Shown here piece by piece: positions 17,262 to 26,704 of a DNA stretch of 64,000 bases. The notes below the pieces were generated by a model. That model saw only the letters and a list, made by a program, of their open reading frames with translations, did no database searches and was not told where the DNA came from. The stretch covers positions 434,001 through 498,000 of the forward strand of contig NZ_JACAIS010000003.1 of assembly GCF_030325625.1 (NCBI RefSeq). The letters are read 5' to 3'. A program made the position numbers and the translations under genes. Numbering within the stretch: position 1 is the first letter of the stretch; every line of letters begins with the position of its first letter. The stretch comes from Sphingobacterium sp. N143. GTDB lineage: Bacteria > Bacteroidota > Bacteroidia > Sphingobacteriales > Sphingobacteriaceae.

Positions 17262-18245
17262 TTATTCAAACAATTCCAAAATCTCTGTATCATCAACCTT
17301 ACCAAAATATTGAGTGAGCTCTACAGATTTCAGAATTTCGGCAATGACGGTCAATTGATGTTTTTCGCCAATCAAGCGTGCCTCTAATTCACGAATGGAT
17401 CTTGATGCAAAAAAGTCACCGAAAATTTTAGCTTTCTGTATAAGCCCTTTATGCACATCTAAGTGCAATTCAATAAATCCTGCTGGAATTTTGATGGCTT
17501 TCTTAAAGTTATAATTTGGAGAAAAGCCAAAATTCCAATCCCATGTTTCATATTTTTCCTGAACCAATCTTTCGATATGTTGCATGTCCTGCAGTGATAA
17601 TTTCATCATTGCTGCATCAGGATTATCACGACGTATCTCCTCAACCAATAATTCTTTGAATTTTAATGTGGTAAATCCCTCTGGCAAATAATCAATTAAA
17701 TTAGTAACACGAGCTCGATTTGATTTTACTGCTTTATCCACAAATTTAAGCGGATTAGCTTTCAACGCATTATTCAGTACCTTCATCTGTGAATCAATTA
17801 ATATGGTACCATGCTGGATCATCTTACCGTTTTTAATCAACTTCGCATTTCCACTGAATTTTCTCCCATCAACTAGCAGGTCATTTCGTCCTTCGAGTTT
17901 CGCAGGAATATTCAGTCTATTTAACACAGAAATAATAGGTTGTGTAAACATTGAAAAATCCATAAAATCAAGATTTCCTAATAAGGTATGAAAGGAGAAA
18001 TTAAGATTTCCCAAATCATGGTACACTGCTCCACCACCTGACATTCTTCTCACGACCTTAATATGATTCTCATTAACGTACTCGAGGTTGATTTCAGCCA
18101 AAGTATTCTGAAATTTTCCAACAATAATTGAGGGTTCGTTTATGTATAATAAAAAAATGTTTTCTTTTGGAAATTTATGGAGTAAATATTCCTCTGAAGC
18201 AATATTGAAAAAAGCATTATGTGAAGGAGAATCTATAATGAGCAT
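17262..18245 (-). CDS. lplA: Lipoate--protein ligase A
   Basis: The protein has 327 residues. The ligase signature VVRRMSGGGAVYHDLGNLNF and the following lysine motif FSGNAKLIKNGKMIQHGTIL are complete. A C-terminal accessory domain is present (PAGFIELHLDVHKGLIQKAKIFGD). It activates free lipoate and attaches it to E2/GcvH lysines in the cytoplasm. It is monocistronic. Confidence 0.93.
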   Translation of the reverse strand: MLIIDSPSHNAFFNIASEEYLLHKFPKENIFLLYINEPSIIVGKFQNTLAEINLEYVNENHIKVVRRMSGGGAVYHDLGNLNFSFHTLLGNLDFMDFSMFTQPIISVLNRLNIPAKLEGRNDLLVDGRKFSGNAKLIKNGKMIQHGTILIDSQMKVLNNALKANPLKFVDKAVKSNRARVTNLIDYLPEGFTTLKFKELLVEEIRRDNPDAAMMKLSLQDMQHIERLVQEKYETWDWNFGFSPNYNFKKAIKIPAGFIELHLDVHKGLIQKAKIFGDFFASRSIRELEARLIGEKHQLTVIAEILKSVELTQYFGKVDDTEILELFE

Positions 18246-18404
18246 TTTGTTTCTTCTTTTTTTAAAATTAATAAGAATTTGGGCGCATTAACTCATCTTA
18301 ATTTCATAATTTCAGCACAGGACTTCAGCATGATGATATGAACGATACATATCATCATGGTAAAAATAAACGAACTGGTATATGCCAATTTAATCCCATA
18401 TTCT

Positions 18405-19400
18405 TTATAAAGATTTTATTTTCTCTTCAAGTTTATTAATGATCAGGGAAGAAAAATCTTCTTTTACAATCTCCTCTGTTTGACATAGTGCACCAGGACT
18501 AAACACATTGATTTCCATAATCCGGTCACCGACTATATCTAAACCGACAAAATACATTCCATCCTGGATTAATTTATTTTTGATCTTGTCTACCATGAGT
18601 AATAAATCTGACGAAATAGTAGCGGCTTGGGTTATTGCCCCCTGATGCACATTGCTACGAATCTCATCCCCTTGTTGTACCCGATGAACAGCAGCATATT
18701 TTCCTTGAATAACTATAGGTTCACCATCTAGAAGAAAGAAACGAATATCTCCTTTGGCAGCTTCCGGGAGATATTCTTGGCCAATCACATATCCGTCGCG
18801 CGCAATAGCTTCTACGGTCTGTTTGAGATTTTGTTGGTTGTCCTTATTTATCAGAAATACATTTTTTCCGCCAGAACCTTTTAACGGTTTTAGGATAATG
18901 AGCTTATTTTGTTGTTCAAAAAATTCGATGACGTCTGTATAATTCCTAGTAACAATTGTTTTCGGCCGGATAGATTCATCAAAACCTTCGAGGTATAATT
19001 TGTTACTAGCCCTACCCAAGCTATCCGGATCATTAATCACCTGTACTCCTTTTTCTTTTAATAAGGAAGCAAATTGAAGCGCTGAAGGTGCTGCCCAAGG
19101 TCTATTCACCATATCCAAAACAGGATCGAACCTCAACCATAGTACATCGATTGTTTCCAAAATCATCTTCTTCTTTCTTCCTCCTCTCAGCACTTCCATT
19201 AAAGCTTTTGTAGAGGGAAGCTGCTGCTCCGGGAGTACCTCCCGCACATGGGCTGCAATATGAGCCGATTCATAATAGAAGTCTGCCAGTCCAATATAAT
19301 AAATCTCATGTCCCATTTGATGAGCTCTAAATGCTAAAAGAGTGGTGGTAAAACGTGCTGTTTCTTTATGGGTTTGATTGATAACAAATGCTATTTTCAT
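18405..19400 (-). CDS. ATP-grasp ligase, glutathione-synthetase-like
   Basis: About 331 residues from the second ATG (an ATG two codons upstream is possible). The N-terminal domain begins MKIAFVINQTHKE. The ATP-grasp core shows LKPLKGSGGKNVFLI, GYVIGQEYLPEAAKGDIRFF and GLDIVGDRIMEINVFSPG, matching prokaryotic glutathione synthetase. No gamma-glutamylcysteine synthetase is visible. It follows the DUF1704 gene by 13 bases and belongs to the same operon, so it may ligate an amino acid to another carboxylate substrate and not make glutathione. Confidence 0.82.
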   Translation of the reverse strand: MKIAFVINQTHKETARFTTTLLAFRAHQMGHEIYYIGLADFYYESAHIAAHVREVLPEQQLPSTKALMEVLRGGRKKKMILETIDVLWLRFDPVLDMVNRPWAAPSALQFASLLKEKGVQVINDPDSLGRASNKLYLEGFDESIRPKTIVTRNYTDVIEFFEQQNKLIILKPLKGSGGKNVFLINKDNQQNLKQTVEAIARDGYVIGQEYLPEAAKGDIRFFLLDGEPIVIQGKYAAVHRVQQGDEIRSNVHQGAITQAATISSDLLLMVDKIKNKLIQDGMYFVGLDIVGDRIMEINVFSPGALCQTEEIVKEDFSSLIINKLEEKIKSL

Positions 19401-19413
19401 ATACAATTTCTGA

Positions 19414-21246
19414 TTATTGAATCATTTGAAATATTCCTTTATTTTTTTTAAGATTTAACAATACTTCTTGGTAGGGGGAAGTTAAATACCTGGGTATGAG
19501 CACTGGCGCTTTCAGCATACCTTTCAACATCAGCTCTTCTACAATGGGGATATAATCTTCACGAATCTTACCCATAGTCAACAAACTTAGGTCCCGACCA
19601 CTTTTAATATAATTGGTCAATTCGATCAAACCGCTCAGGTACAATGCATCTTTGGTGAGCCCGCCACTTCTAAATACGCGCATCGTCATCTGAAAGGCCG
19701 TTTCAGGTAAAAATTGGTGTTTATCCACGAGGACAGCGAATGTATCCAGGAAAGAGTTTCCTTGTTGCATATGATGAACGGCAATCACACGTCCAGCCAA
19801 AATACGCAATCTATTATTTGTCAATCCACCAACTAGATATTCGGCCAGGACAGCCAGTCCTTCTTGCAGTTTTTCATATCCTGGCACCCCTAATCTAAAA
19901 AGACTGAAAGGCTGCTTCTTACCATTATAATAGGTTACAATATGTGTTCCGACCTCGTGCTGAATAAGTGCCTTTACCCGATGACGGGGCAGGCTATATT
20001 GTTTACTGATATTCAAAACACCCTGATTGACCATAACACCGTAAATATCATCCCGCAAACGCACGGTAGTACTAAAGCTTGGATCTTGTTGTTTTAAATA
20101 ATCCAATTCTTCTTGCGCCAGCTTGGCAAATTCTTCAGCAGAAACAATATCCTCCACTTTGGTCCGAACTTCCCGGTCGTTGGCCGTAATGGTTAGTATT
20201 GCCTGAGCTTTTTCCAGCAGTTTTTCGTTGACCGTCCCAAAGACCTGCATACTGCCCAACAAAAAGCCTTCTTTTCCCCGTTCGCTAAGCATACTCATCA
20301 TTTGATCCAGCTCCTTTCGTTTATCCCGAAATAAATAGGCTATTGAGGGATCATATAAGTCCTCAATATGTAGATTATATAAATTGCGTTTAATAATATC
20401 CGGATCGATTGGCATAGGTCGATAGCGAAAGACTGGCATCTTGCGATAATTTCCTTTCTTGAACTGCAACCAGGCATCATAAGAATTAGTTGGCGTAATC
20501 AGCAATAAAAAATCAAACCTTTGGCTTTCACGTGCTAGCTTTTGATCAATCTCCCAAGCTAATGGTAACATTTTTTTGGGGTGGCTTATTTTAAAAGCTG
20601 TTGGTTTTGATAGGGTATGTATACGGATAAATTCAAAGAATGTTTTGGATAAGCTTCGAGATATGGCCTCTCGAAAATGACGTAGATCAATAGGTAGAAT
20701 CTGTTGATCAGCCCCCAGAAGATATTTAGGTTTGATCCCCAGCCCCATATAAAGTATATTACTATTTAAATTATCCAATTGTACGCTTGCTGGAGAAAGA
20801 CTTTGCGTGGCTTTAGTTTTGGATTCAGTCACAATTTCTACCGTTGAAATCGCCGACTCAGTTTCCAACTGCTTCCCCAAATAATAAGCAATAGCCTGAA
20901 CATTTTTTCGCGCTATATGTATCCGAATATCTTCTTCCTGTTCAGGCCCCGCAGTCCAAGCTTCTATGATAAGGCAGGAACCAAACTCTTCCACCAACTG
21001 ATTAAGCATTGGAGCAATCCAGTCGGATATATCCATCTGTGGATCTTTAACCCTAAAATATGCCGGTTCTGATTTAACCAGTTCGGCAAGCATGGGGTCA
21101 GGACTCAAGAACTGTCTATACAAAAATAAATAAGGTACAACTTGATTGAATACCAACTTATTCTTCGAAGGTATTTGAACATGAAAAATTTCCTTGTTCT
21201 TTATTTTCTTTAGTACCGCAGCTAACTGCCTGGCATTATCTTTCAT
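19414..21246 (-). CDS. DUF1704 / QEGLA-motif putative metallopeptidase
   Basis: A 610-residue protein of the family named for flavohemoglobin expression-modulating QEGLA motif proteins. Key motifs are HEVGTH, fitting HExxxH zinc binding, and QEGLAVLAEYLVGG shortly after, which supplies the third ligand. The family is homologous to the eukaryotic DUF1704 tubulin tyrosine carboxypeptidase (MATCAP), which supports a zinc carboxypeptidase activity, but no bacterial substrate is known to me. Its start overlaps the N-formylglutamate amidohydrolase stop by 11 bases (21236-21246), and the ATP-grasp gene follows. Confidence 0.82.
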   Translation of the reverse strand: MKDNARQLAAVLKKIKNKEIFHVQIPSKNKLVFNQVVPYLFLYRQFLSPDPMLAELVKSEPAYFRVKDPQMDISDWIAPMLNQLVEEFGSCLIIEAWTAGPEQEEDIRIHIARKNVQAIAYYLGKQLETESAISTVEIVTESKTKATQSLSPASVQLDNLNSNILYMGLGIKPKYLLGADQQILPIDLRHFREAISRSLSKTFFEFIRIHTLSKPTAFKISHPKKMLPLAWEIDQKLARESQRFDFLLLITPTNSYDAWLQFKKGNYRKMPVFRYRPMPIDPDIIKRNLYNLHIEDLYDPSIAYLFRDKRKELDQMMSMLSERGKEGFLLGSMQVFGTVNEKLLEKAQAILTITANDREVRTKVEDIVSAEEFAKLAQEELDYLKQQDPSFSTTVRLRDDIYGVMVNQGVLNISKQYSLPRHRVKALIQHEVGTHIVTYYNGKKQPFSLFRLGVPGYEKLQEGLAVLAEYLVGGLTNNRLRILAGRVIAVHHMQQGNSFLDTFAVLVDKHQFLPETAFQMTMRVFRSGGLTKDALYLSGLIELTNYIKSGRDLSLLTMGKIREDYIPIVEELMLKGMLKAPVLIPRYLTSPYQEVLLNLKKNKGIFQMIQ

Positions 21247-22015
21247 AGGTAAAATACGATTCTAATGTATCAATACTTTGCAATAGCAGTTGTTTATATT
21301 CCTGAAGTTTTTGAGGAAAAACCTCCCCGGTCCACTCATTCATAAAATCCTTCCGGAATTCAATTGAAAAGATACAACCGTACTCACCAAATTTTTCGTT
21401 TAAATAAGCAGACAGAAATCCACCTTTAAATTTGATATTTTCCCGCACATCATAACGCTGGCCATCTTTTCCAAATCTGAGAGATTCCAAAAACAATGCT
21501 GTGAGTTGCTTCCATTTCACATGATTATGTCCCGTCCCTATATTAATCTGGGGGTTTTGTTCGGTATCAATAACCGCTTGTGGTCCATCGCGAAACGCGT
21601 TGTAACTATGGATATCATATACGACAAAGTAACCATATCTGTCAATTACAGTCTGGATCTGCTGGCATATGCGATCATATAGCTGATCATATGAATCATA
21701 GAGTTGGTTCTTGATTTCCGGAGACAATTCTGTCCGCCATACCTGAATTCCCCAGGACTGTTCAGGTCTCAGGTAGATCGCTTCTTCCCGTTTCCGATTT
21801 AAGTCCAATTGAAACCTGGATGTACCGGACACAAAACGATTAAATGGCAGCTCTGCCAAAATTGCTGTATAGGGATCTTCTTCCCGGAGCCGTTCGGCTG
21901 GGGATATACACAAATATGACACTAGCCTATCATCGATATGATGTCCATCATGAATTGCAAAAGCAAAAAAAGGACTCTTGTATTCTTCAAATTGATAAAG
22001 ATATGTTAACGACAT
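21236..22015 (-). CDS. N-formylglutamate amidohydrolase family protein
   Basis: The protein has 259 residues, with FAIHDGHHIDDRL near the N-terminus, FVVYDIHSYNAFRDGP mid-protein and FGEYGCIFSIEFRKDFMNEW near the end, in line with zinc amidohydrolases of this family. It removes formyl or similar groups from N-acylated glutamate-like compounds. No other histidine-utilisation gene is present; instead it heads a three-gene operon with the DUF1704 protein and an ATP-grasp ligase. Confidence 0.8.
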   Translation of the reverse strand: MSLTYLYQFEEYKSPFFAFAIHDGHHIDDRLVSYLCISPAERLREEDPYTAILAELPFNRFVSGTSRFQLDLNRKREEAIYLRPEQSWGIQVWRTELSPEIKNQLYDSYDQLYDRICQQIQTVIDRYGYFVVYDIHSYNAFRDGPQAVIDTEQNPQINIGTGHNHVKWKQLTALFLESLRFGKDGQRYDVRENIKFKGGFLSAYLNEKFGEYGCIFSIEFRKDFMNEWTGEVFPQKLQEYKQLLLQSIDTLESYFTYER

Positions 22016-22212
22016 GTACTTTATTTAAAACAGTGTACCTATAATTGATCTCTCCGTCTAGATAAACATTCACAGGCTATAAAAGGTTTGAAAATAAAAT
22101 ACAATCCCATAGGGAGGTAAGACGATAGCCTCCCATGTCCTCAAGCGTTAAAAAGCGTTAAACTGATTTTGCATATCGAGTATTGGCATCCTTATTGAAT
22201 ATTGTCTACTAG

Positions 22213-22287
22213 TTTCATAAATTTAGGTTAATAATTAGTTAGTTTATAAAAAACCTGTTAGTCCCCGCTAGCAGGTTTTTTATTTTT
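22213..22287 (+). repeat. Conserved element plus variable hairpin, copy 1
   Basis: Begins with the conserved block from TTCATAAATTTAGGTTAAT through AATTAGTTAG. It ends in a hairpin with arms AAAAAACCTGTTAG and CTAGCAGGTTTTTT around TCCCCG, with one G-U wobble, followed by T residues. The stem works as a terminator and the whole is about 75 bases. The same layout recurs at 22423 and 22712. The wider 22016-22833 gap has no coding sequence. Confidence 0.7.
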
Positions 22288-22422
22288 CTAATACGAAAAC
22301 AATACTACATATTAGAATATTTTATCGAAAACCAATATAAAAACACAAAAAAGTGTTAAAAAATTTAAAAATGTAAAATCTATTGAAACATTTTCGAAAT
22401 TCACTACGTTATATATATACTT

Positions 22423-22491
22423 TTCATAAATTTAGGTTAATAATTGGTTAGGAAAACTCCTGTTGCTCCCCGCTTCAGGAGTTTCTGTTTA
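22423..22491 (+). repeat. Conserved element plus variable hairpin, copy 2
   Basis: The same leading block (TTCATAAATTTAGGTTAAT, then AATTGGTTAG) is followed by arms AAACTCCTG and CAGGAGTTT. The loop includes the constant TCCCCGCT. The stem sequence differs completely from copy 1 while pairing is kept. Confidence 0.7.
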
Positions 22492-22711
22492 TCAACCGAT
22501 TAAAACCATAAAATAAAAAAAATATTTCACTACTGGTCAATCATTTAATAATAGCCCCCTGCCCGATATGCCGGTTTATTATTTAGAGCTTACCAAGATC
22601 CAATAAAAAACAAAGAAGCAATAAATCTGGAAATATTAATTAACAAAAAAATGACAATATATTCATCTTAGGAAAATAAGTTTTGGCATAAGTATTGTGC
22701 TGTTTTAAGTA

Positions 22712-22779
22712 TTCATAAATTTAGGTTAATAATTGGTTAGTTAAAACACTTGAAGTTCCCCGCTTCAAGTGTTTTTCGT
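22712..22779 (+). repeat. Conserved element plus variable hairpin, copy 3
   Basis: The leading block is identical to copy 2. The hairpin is perfect: AAAACACTTGAAG and CTTCAAGTGTTTT around TTCCCCG. The sequence then ends in TTTTTCGTTTATCA, shared in part with copy 2. Copies 1-2 and 2-3 are 210 and 289 bases apart. Confidence 0.7.
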
Positions 22780-22833
22780 TTATCAGCATGTTCTCTTGCT
22801 TTTCATTTAAGTGGGAGTTAGAGCATGTAGCCA

Positions 22834-24072
22834 CTATCCCATCAGTTGTTTTAGTGCAATCTCATATGCTCTAGAAGAAATTCCGGTACGCTCAGGTGAT
22901 ATGTCCCTTATTTTATACAAGGCATCAAAAATAACTTTTGAAACATCCGTGAATATTGCATCGTCGCTTATTTCAATATTTCGTTGCATCAAATAAGCAA
23001 ATACTCTTGCCATACCACAATTTGCAATAAAATCTGGTATCACCGCAACATGTTGATCGGCAAATTCCATAACGGGTCCATAAAAAATTTCTTGATCAGC
23101 AAATGGTACATTTGCCCCAGATGCGATAACCTCAAGTCCATGGTCGATCATATGTTGGATCTGATCCTTAGACACCAATCGAGATGCCGCCGCTGGGACA
23201 AAAATCTCGGTATCCAATTCCCATATTTCTTTTTGTATTTGCTCAAATGGAATCAAATCCGTTGAATTAAGTTCATTTCCTTTTCGATCTAAGAATAAAC
23301 GGGTAATTTCTTCTTCGTTGAATCCAGTAGGATGAATAAGACCACCGCCACGATCAATGATCCCAACGATTTTCACGCCGAGTTTAACCAAATAAAAGGC
23401 AGCGGCAGCGGCTACATTTCCCCAACCTTGAATCACGGCGCGTTTTCCTTGACAGCTGTCTCCGAAAAGCTGATAATAATGACGAATTGATTCGGATACA
23501 CCATATCCTGTTATCATATCCGCTACTTTATATTTCCGTTTCAGATCGGGACTATACGAACTATCTTCCAAAACCTTGGAAACACCATAGCGTAATTGGC
23601 CAATCTGATGAATACGATTGCTTTCATTTACCTTAAAATGTCCATTCAATATCCCCTCTTGAGGGTGCCAAAGTCCATACTCTTCTGTCAAAGGGATAAC
23701 ATCATGGATTTCATCCACATTGAGATCACCACCTGTTCCATAATAGTTTTTCAATAAAGGCGTGACAACTTTAAACCAACGATCCAATACTTCATTTTTC
23801 TTTGGGTCATGTGGATCAAAGTCAATCCCTGACTTCGCCCCACCAATGGCAGGTCCGGAGACCGTGAATTTAACTTCCATCGTTTTTGCCAGGGCCTCTA
23901 CTTCATGCCGATCCAATCCCGCCCGCATCCTTGTTCCACCACCAGCAGCTCCTCCGCGCAGCGAATTGATTACAACCCAGCCTCGAGCTTCAGTTTCACT
24001 ATCTTTCCATTCAAAAACAATTTCTGGACTCTTATATTCAAATGCCCGCAGTAATTCTTTCATACTTACCAT
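22834..24072 (-). CDS. Glu/Leu/Phe/Val dehydrogenase
   Basis: The protein has 412 residues. The dimerisation and catalytic block shows GGAAGGGTRM and the lysine motif VSGPAIGGAKSGIDF. The NAD(P)-binding domain has AVIQGWGNVAAAAAFYL. It oxidatively deaminates an amino acid to the 2-oxo acid. It is the last gene of a minus-strand operon after hppD and hmgA, 3 bases after hppD, so its amino acid is more likely Phe or Tyr (giving 4-hydroxyphenylpyruvate) than glutamate. That is inference from context. Confidence 0.87.
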   Translation of the reverse strand: MVSMKELLRAFEYKSPEIVFEWKDSETEARGWVVINSLRGGAAGGGTRMRAGLDRHEVEALAKTMEVKFTVSGPAIGGAKSGIDFDPHDPKKNEVLDRWFKVVTPLLKNYYGTGGDLNVDEIHDVIPLTEEYGLWHPQEGILNGHFKVNESNRIHQIGQLRYGVSKVLEDSSYSPDLKRKYKVADMITGYGVSESIRHYYQLFGDSCQGKRAVIQGWGNVAAAAAFYLVKLGVKIVGIIDRGGGLIHPTGFNEEEITRLFLDRKGNELNSTDLIPFEQIQKEIWELDTEIFVPAAASRLVSKDQIQHMIDHGLEVIASGANVPFADQEIFYGPVMEFADQHVAVIPDFIANCGMARVFAYLMQRNIEISDDAIFTDVSKVIFDALYKIRDISPERTGISSRAYEIALKQLMG

Positions 24073-24075
24073 ACC

Positions 24076-25203
24076 TTATAAATTTCCTCTCCGCTGTTGT
24101 TCACGCTCTATTGCTTCAAAAAGTGCTTTGAAGTTACCTGCGCCAAAGCTTTGTGCACCTTTACGTTGAATAATTTCGTAAAATAAAGTCGGTCTATCTT
24201 CGACCGGTTTGGTAAAAATTTGAAGGAGATAACCTTCTTCATCACGGTCAACTAAAATCCCCAGCTCTTGAATAATTTGAAGCTCCTCATCTATTTGACC
24301 AACTCGTTCGGGTAACATGTCATAATAAGCTTCAGGCGGGGCCCCGAGGAATTCAACTCCTCTAGCTTTGAGTTCTCTCACCGTCGCGACAATATCCTTT
24401 GTTGCCAAGGCTGCATGCTGCACACCTTCGCCCTCATAAAATTCAAGATACTCTTCAATCTGCGATTTTTTTTTGCCTTCAGCAGGTTCATTGATCGGAA
24501 ATTTCACATATCCATTTCCATTACTCATGACTTTACTCATCAATGCGGAGTATTCTGTATTGATTTGTTTATCATCAAAAGATAGAATATTGACAAACCC
24601 CATGACATCCTGGTACCATTGTACAGTTTCATTCATTTTATTCCAACCAACGTTACCAACACAATGATCAACATATAGCAAGCCTGTATCGCTTGGGTTA
24701 TAATCACTTGTCCACTTTTCATATCCAGGCATAAAGACTCCGGAATAATTGCTTCGTTCGACAAACATATGTACTGTCTCACCATAGGTATAAATACCAG
24801 CTGTCCAAACTTCTCCATGTTCATCCTCCAAAAGCTGTGGTTTTTGATAAACCTCTGCCCCTCTCCTGGTTGTCTCTTCAAATGATTTTCTTGCATCATC
24901 GACCCATAGCGCTAAGACTTTGACACCATCACCGTGTTTTTTAACGTGATCCGATATAGCGTGGTCAGATTTCAATGCCGTAGTCAGCACCAACCGTATC
25001 TTATTTTGTTTCAGCACATAGGAGACACGGTCTCTAACACCAGTTTCAGGCCCAGCATAGGCTTCTGACTGAAAACCGAAAGCAGTCTTATAGTAATGAG
25101 CTGCCTGCTTAGCATTGCCTACATAAAATTCAATATAATCAGTTCCATTAATGGGTAGAAAATCCTGCGCTTGGGCAATCTTCTCTGCAAATGTATTTGA
25201 CAT
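24076..25203 (-). CDS. hppD: 4-hydroxyphenylpyruvate dioxygenase
   Basis: The protein has 375 residues. The two vicinal-oxygen-chelate halves carry the iron ligands in VDHCVGNV, GEGVQHAALATKDI and YLLQIFTKPVEDRPTLFYEII. The C-terminal RKGAQSFGAGNFKALFEAIE is the classic end of this enzyme. It converts 4-hydroxyphenylpyruvate to homogentisate. It lies between hmgA (29 bases upstream) and the GLFV dehydrogenase in one operon. Confidence 0.95.
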   Translation of the reverse strand: MSNTFAEKIAQAQDFLPINGTDYIEFYVGNAKQAAHYYKTAFGFQSEAYAGPETGVRDRVSYVLKQNKIRLVLTTALKSDHAISDHVKKHGDGVKVLALWVDDARKSFEETTRRGAEVYQKPQLLEDEHGEVWTAGIYTYGETVHMFVERSNYSGVFMPGYEKWTSDYNPSDTGLLYVDHCVGNVGWNKMNETVQWYQDVMGFVNILSFDDKQINTEYSALMSKVMSNGNGYVKFPINEPAEGKKKSQIEEYLEFYEGEGVQHAALATKDIVATVRELKARGVEFLGAPPEAYYDMLPERVGQIDEELQIIQELGILVDRDEEGYLLQIFTKPVEDRPTLFYEIIQRKGAQSFGAGNFKALFEAIEREQQRRGNL

Positions 25204-25232
25204 AATTTATCTTAGGTTATTTGTAAATTAAT

Positions 25233-26390
25233 TTAGCTCATCCATGATTTGAAATAATCAGGGTCTTCAATGTTCAACGCATCTTCAGTTAACATCAAGG
25301 GGCGAAAAGGATCAATCATAACAGCAAGTTCATCTGTTTTAACCTGACCTATGCTTTTCTCTACTGTCCCCGGATGTGGGCCATGTGGTATACCTCCTGG
25401 GTGTAAAGTGATCTGACCTTTTTCAACCGATTTGCGGCTCATAAAATCACCATCAACATAGTATAATACTTCATCTGAATCGACGTTACTATGATTATAT
25501 GGTGCTGGGACCGACTGCGGGTGATAATCATAAAGGCGTGGGCAAAAACTACATAGCACAAAATGATCCGTTTCAAAAGTCTGATGAACAGGAGGAGGTT
25601 GATGGAGTTTTCCAGTAATCGGCATAAAATCATGTATAGAAAACGACCATGGAAAATGATATCCATCCCAACCTATAAAGTCAAAAGGATGACTTCCATA
25701 TATATAGGGGTAAATCAATCCCTGTTTTTTAATCTTTACTTCAAAGTCGCCTAATTCATCAAAGGTTTCCAGATGTTGAGGCACCCTTATATTGCGCTCA
25801 AAAAAGGGCGCGTGCTCCATCAACTGACCAAATTCATTGCGATAACGTTTTGGTGTGCGGACAGGTGAGAAAGATTCGACAATGAACAGTCGATTATCAG
25901 CTTGATCAAATTCCATCTGATAAATTGTGCCCCTGGGAACAACTAAATAATCTCCATATTTAAAAGGAAGGCTTCCATATCCTGTTTTGAGTCTTCCTGT
26001 TCCCTGATGTACAAAAATGATCTCATCTGCCTGACTGTTTTTATAAAAATAGTCCAGCATGGACAGACGTGGTGCTGCCAATGAAATATAGAGGTCTTCA
26101 TTAACCAAGACAGGTGTCCTGCTATCCAGATAGTCATTTTTTGCCTGTACCTGGAAGCCCTTTAAACTAGTGTGTTTCAGATGTTTTTTTCTAGCAATCT
26201 TTGGTGATACATCATAGGGTTCACCAATTTGTTTGACTAAAGTCGGCGGATGACAATGGTACACTAATGAATAGACACTCGAGAAGCCATGGGTAGAGAC
26301 CAGCTCCTCTGCATAAAGTGTATTATCGGGCTTTCTAAAAACAGTATGTCGCTGTGATGGAATCTGCCCTTGTTTAACATAAAATGGCAT
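25233..26390 (-). CDS. hmgA: Homogentisate 1,2-dioxygenase
   Basis: The protein has 385 residues. Cupin-type motifs include FVHQGTGRLKTGYGSLPFKYGDYLVVPRGT and the active-site DSDEVLYYVDGDF, LHPGGIPHGPHPG. It opens the ring of homogentisate to maleylacetoacetate. First gene of the hmgA-hppD-dehydrogenase operon and divergent from the fumarylacetoacetase-family gene, with a 314-base gap. No maleylacetoacetate isomerase gene is visible nearby. Confidence 0.93.
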   Translation of the reverse strand: MPFYVKQGQIPSQRHTVFRKPDNTLYAEELVSTHGFSSVYSLVYHCHPPTLVKQIGEPYDVSPKIARKKHLKHTSLKGFQVQAKNDYLDSRTPVLVNEDLYISLAAPRLSMLDYFYKNSQADEIIFVHQGTGRLKTGYGSLPFKYGDYLVVPRGTIYQMEFDQADNRLFIVESFSPVRTPKRYRNEFGQLMEHAPFFERNIRVPQHLETFDELGDFEVKIKKQGLIYPYIYGSHPFDFIGWDGYHFPWSFSIHDFMPITGKLHQPPPVHQTFETDHFVLCSFCPRLYDYHPQSVPAPYNHSNVDSDEVLYYVDGDFMSRKSVEKGQITLHPGGIPHGPHPGTVEKSIGQVKTDELAVMIDPFRPLMLTEDALNIEDPDYFKSWMS

Positions 26391-26653
26391 AATTCTACGA
26401 TTTAAAACGGTTATAAAATTAAATGAATATCAAAATTGCCAATAGATTCGGTCGGCAAAAGAGTACGAAAGGATTAATATTGTGCAAAAACGATATCCGC
26501 TATGATTGCTCGATTAAATGCAATATAGGGCATGGAGGACGCAAGGCGATATATTCCACGAGTGATCATTTTTTATAGTTTATAATGCTACATAAAGATA
26601 AGAATATTTTTCTATTTTCAACAGGGGAAATATTTTTTTCAAATCTTATACAA

Positions 26654-26661
26654 TATATTTG
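26654..26661 (+). promoter_or_regulatory. Bacteroidota -7 element for the fumarylacetoacetase-family gene
   Basis: TATATTTG fits TAnnTTTG and lies 44 bases before the ATG at 26705. No TTTG sits at 19 bases upstream. The rest of the 26391-26704 gap between the divergent genes contains only AT-rich sequence with no further feature I can support. Confidence 0.4.
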
Positions 26662-26704
26662 TGTCGTATTCTAACGACATTGAATAACCAATATAATATT
26701 CACT

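Noticed and set aside
22213..22779. CRISPR-like array
   Set aside because: Only three copies, spaced 210 and 289 bases apart, with paired stems of changing sequence. Not repeat-spacer structure, and no cas genes.
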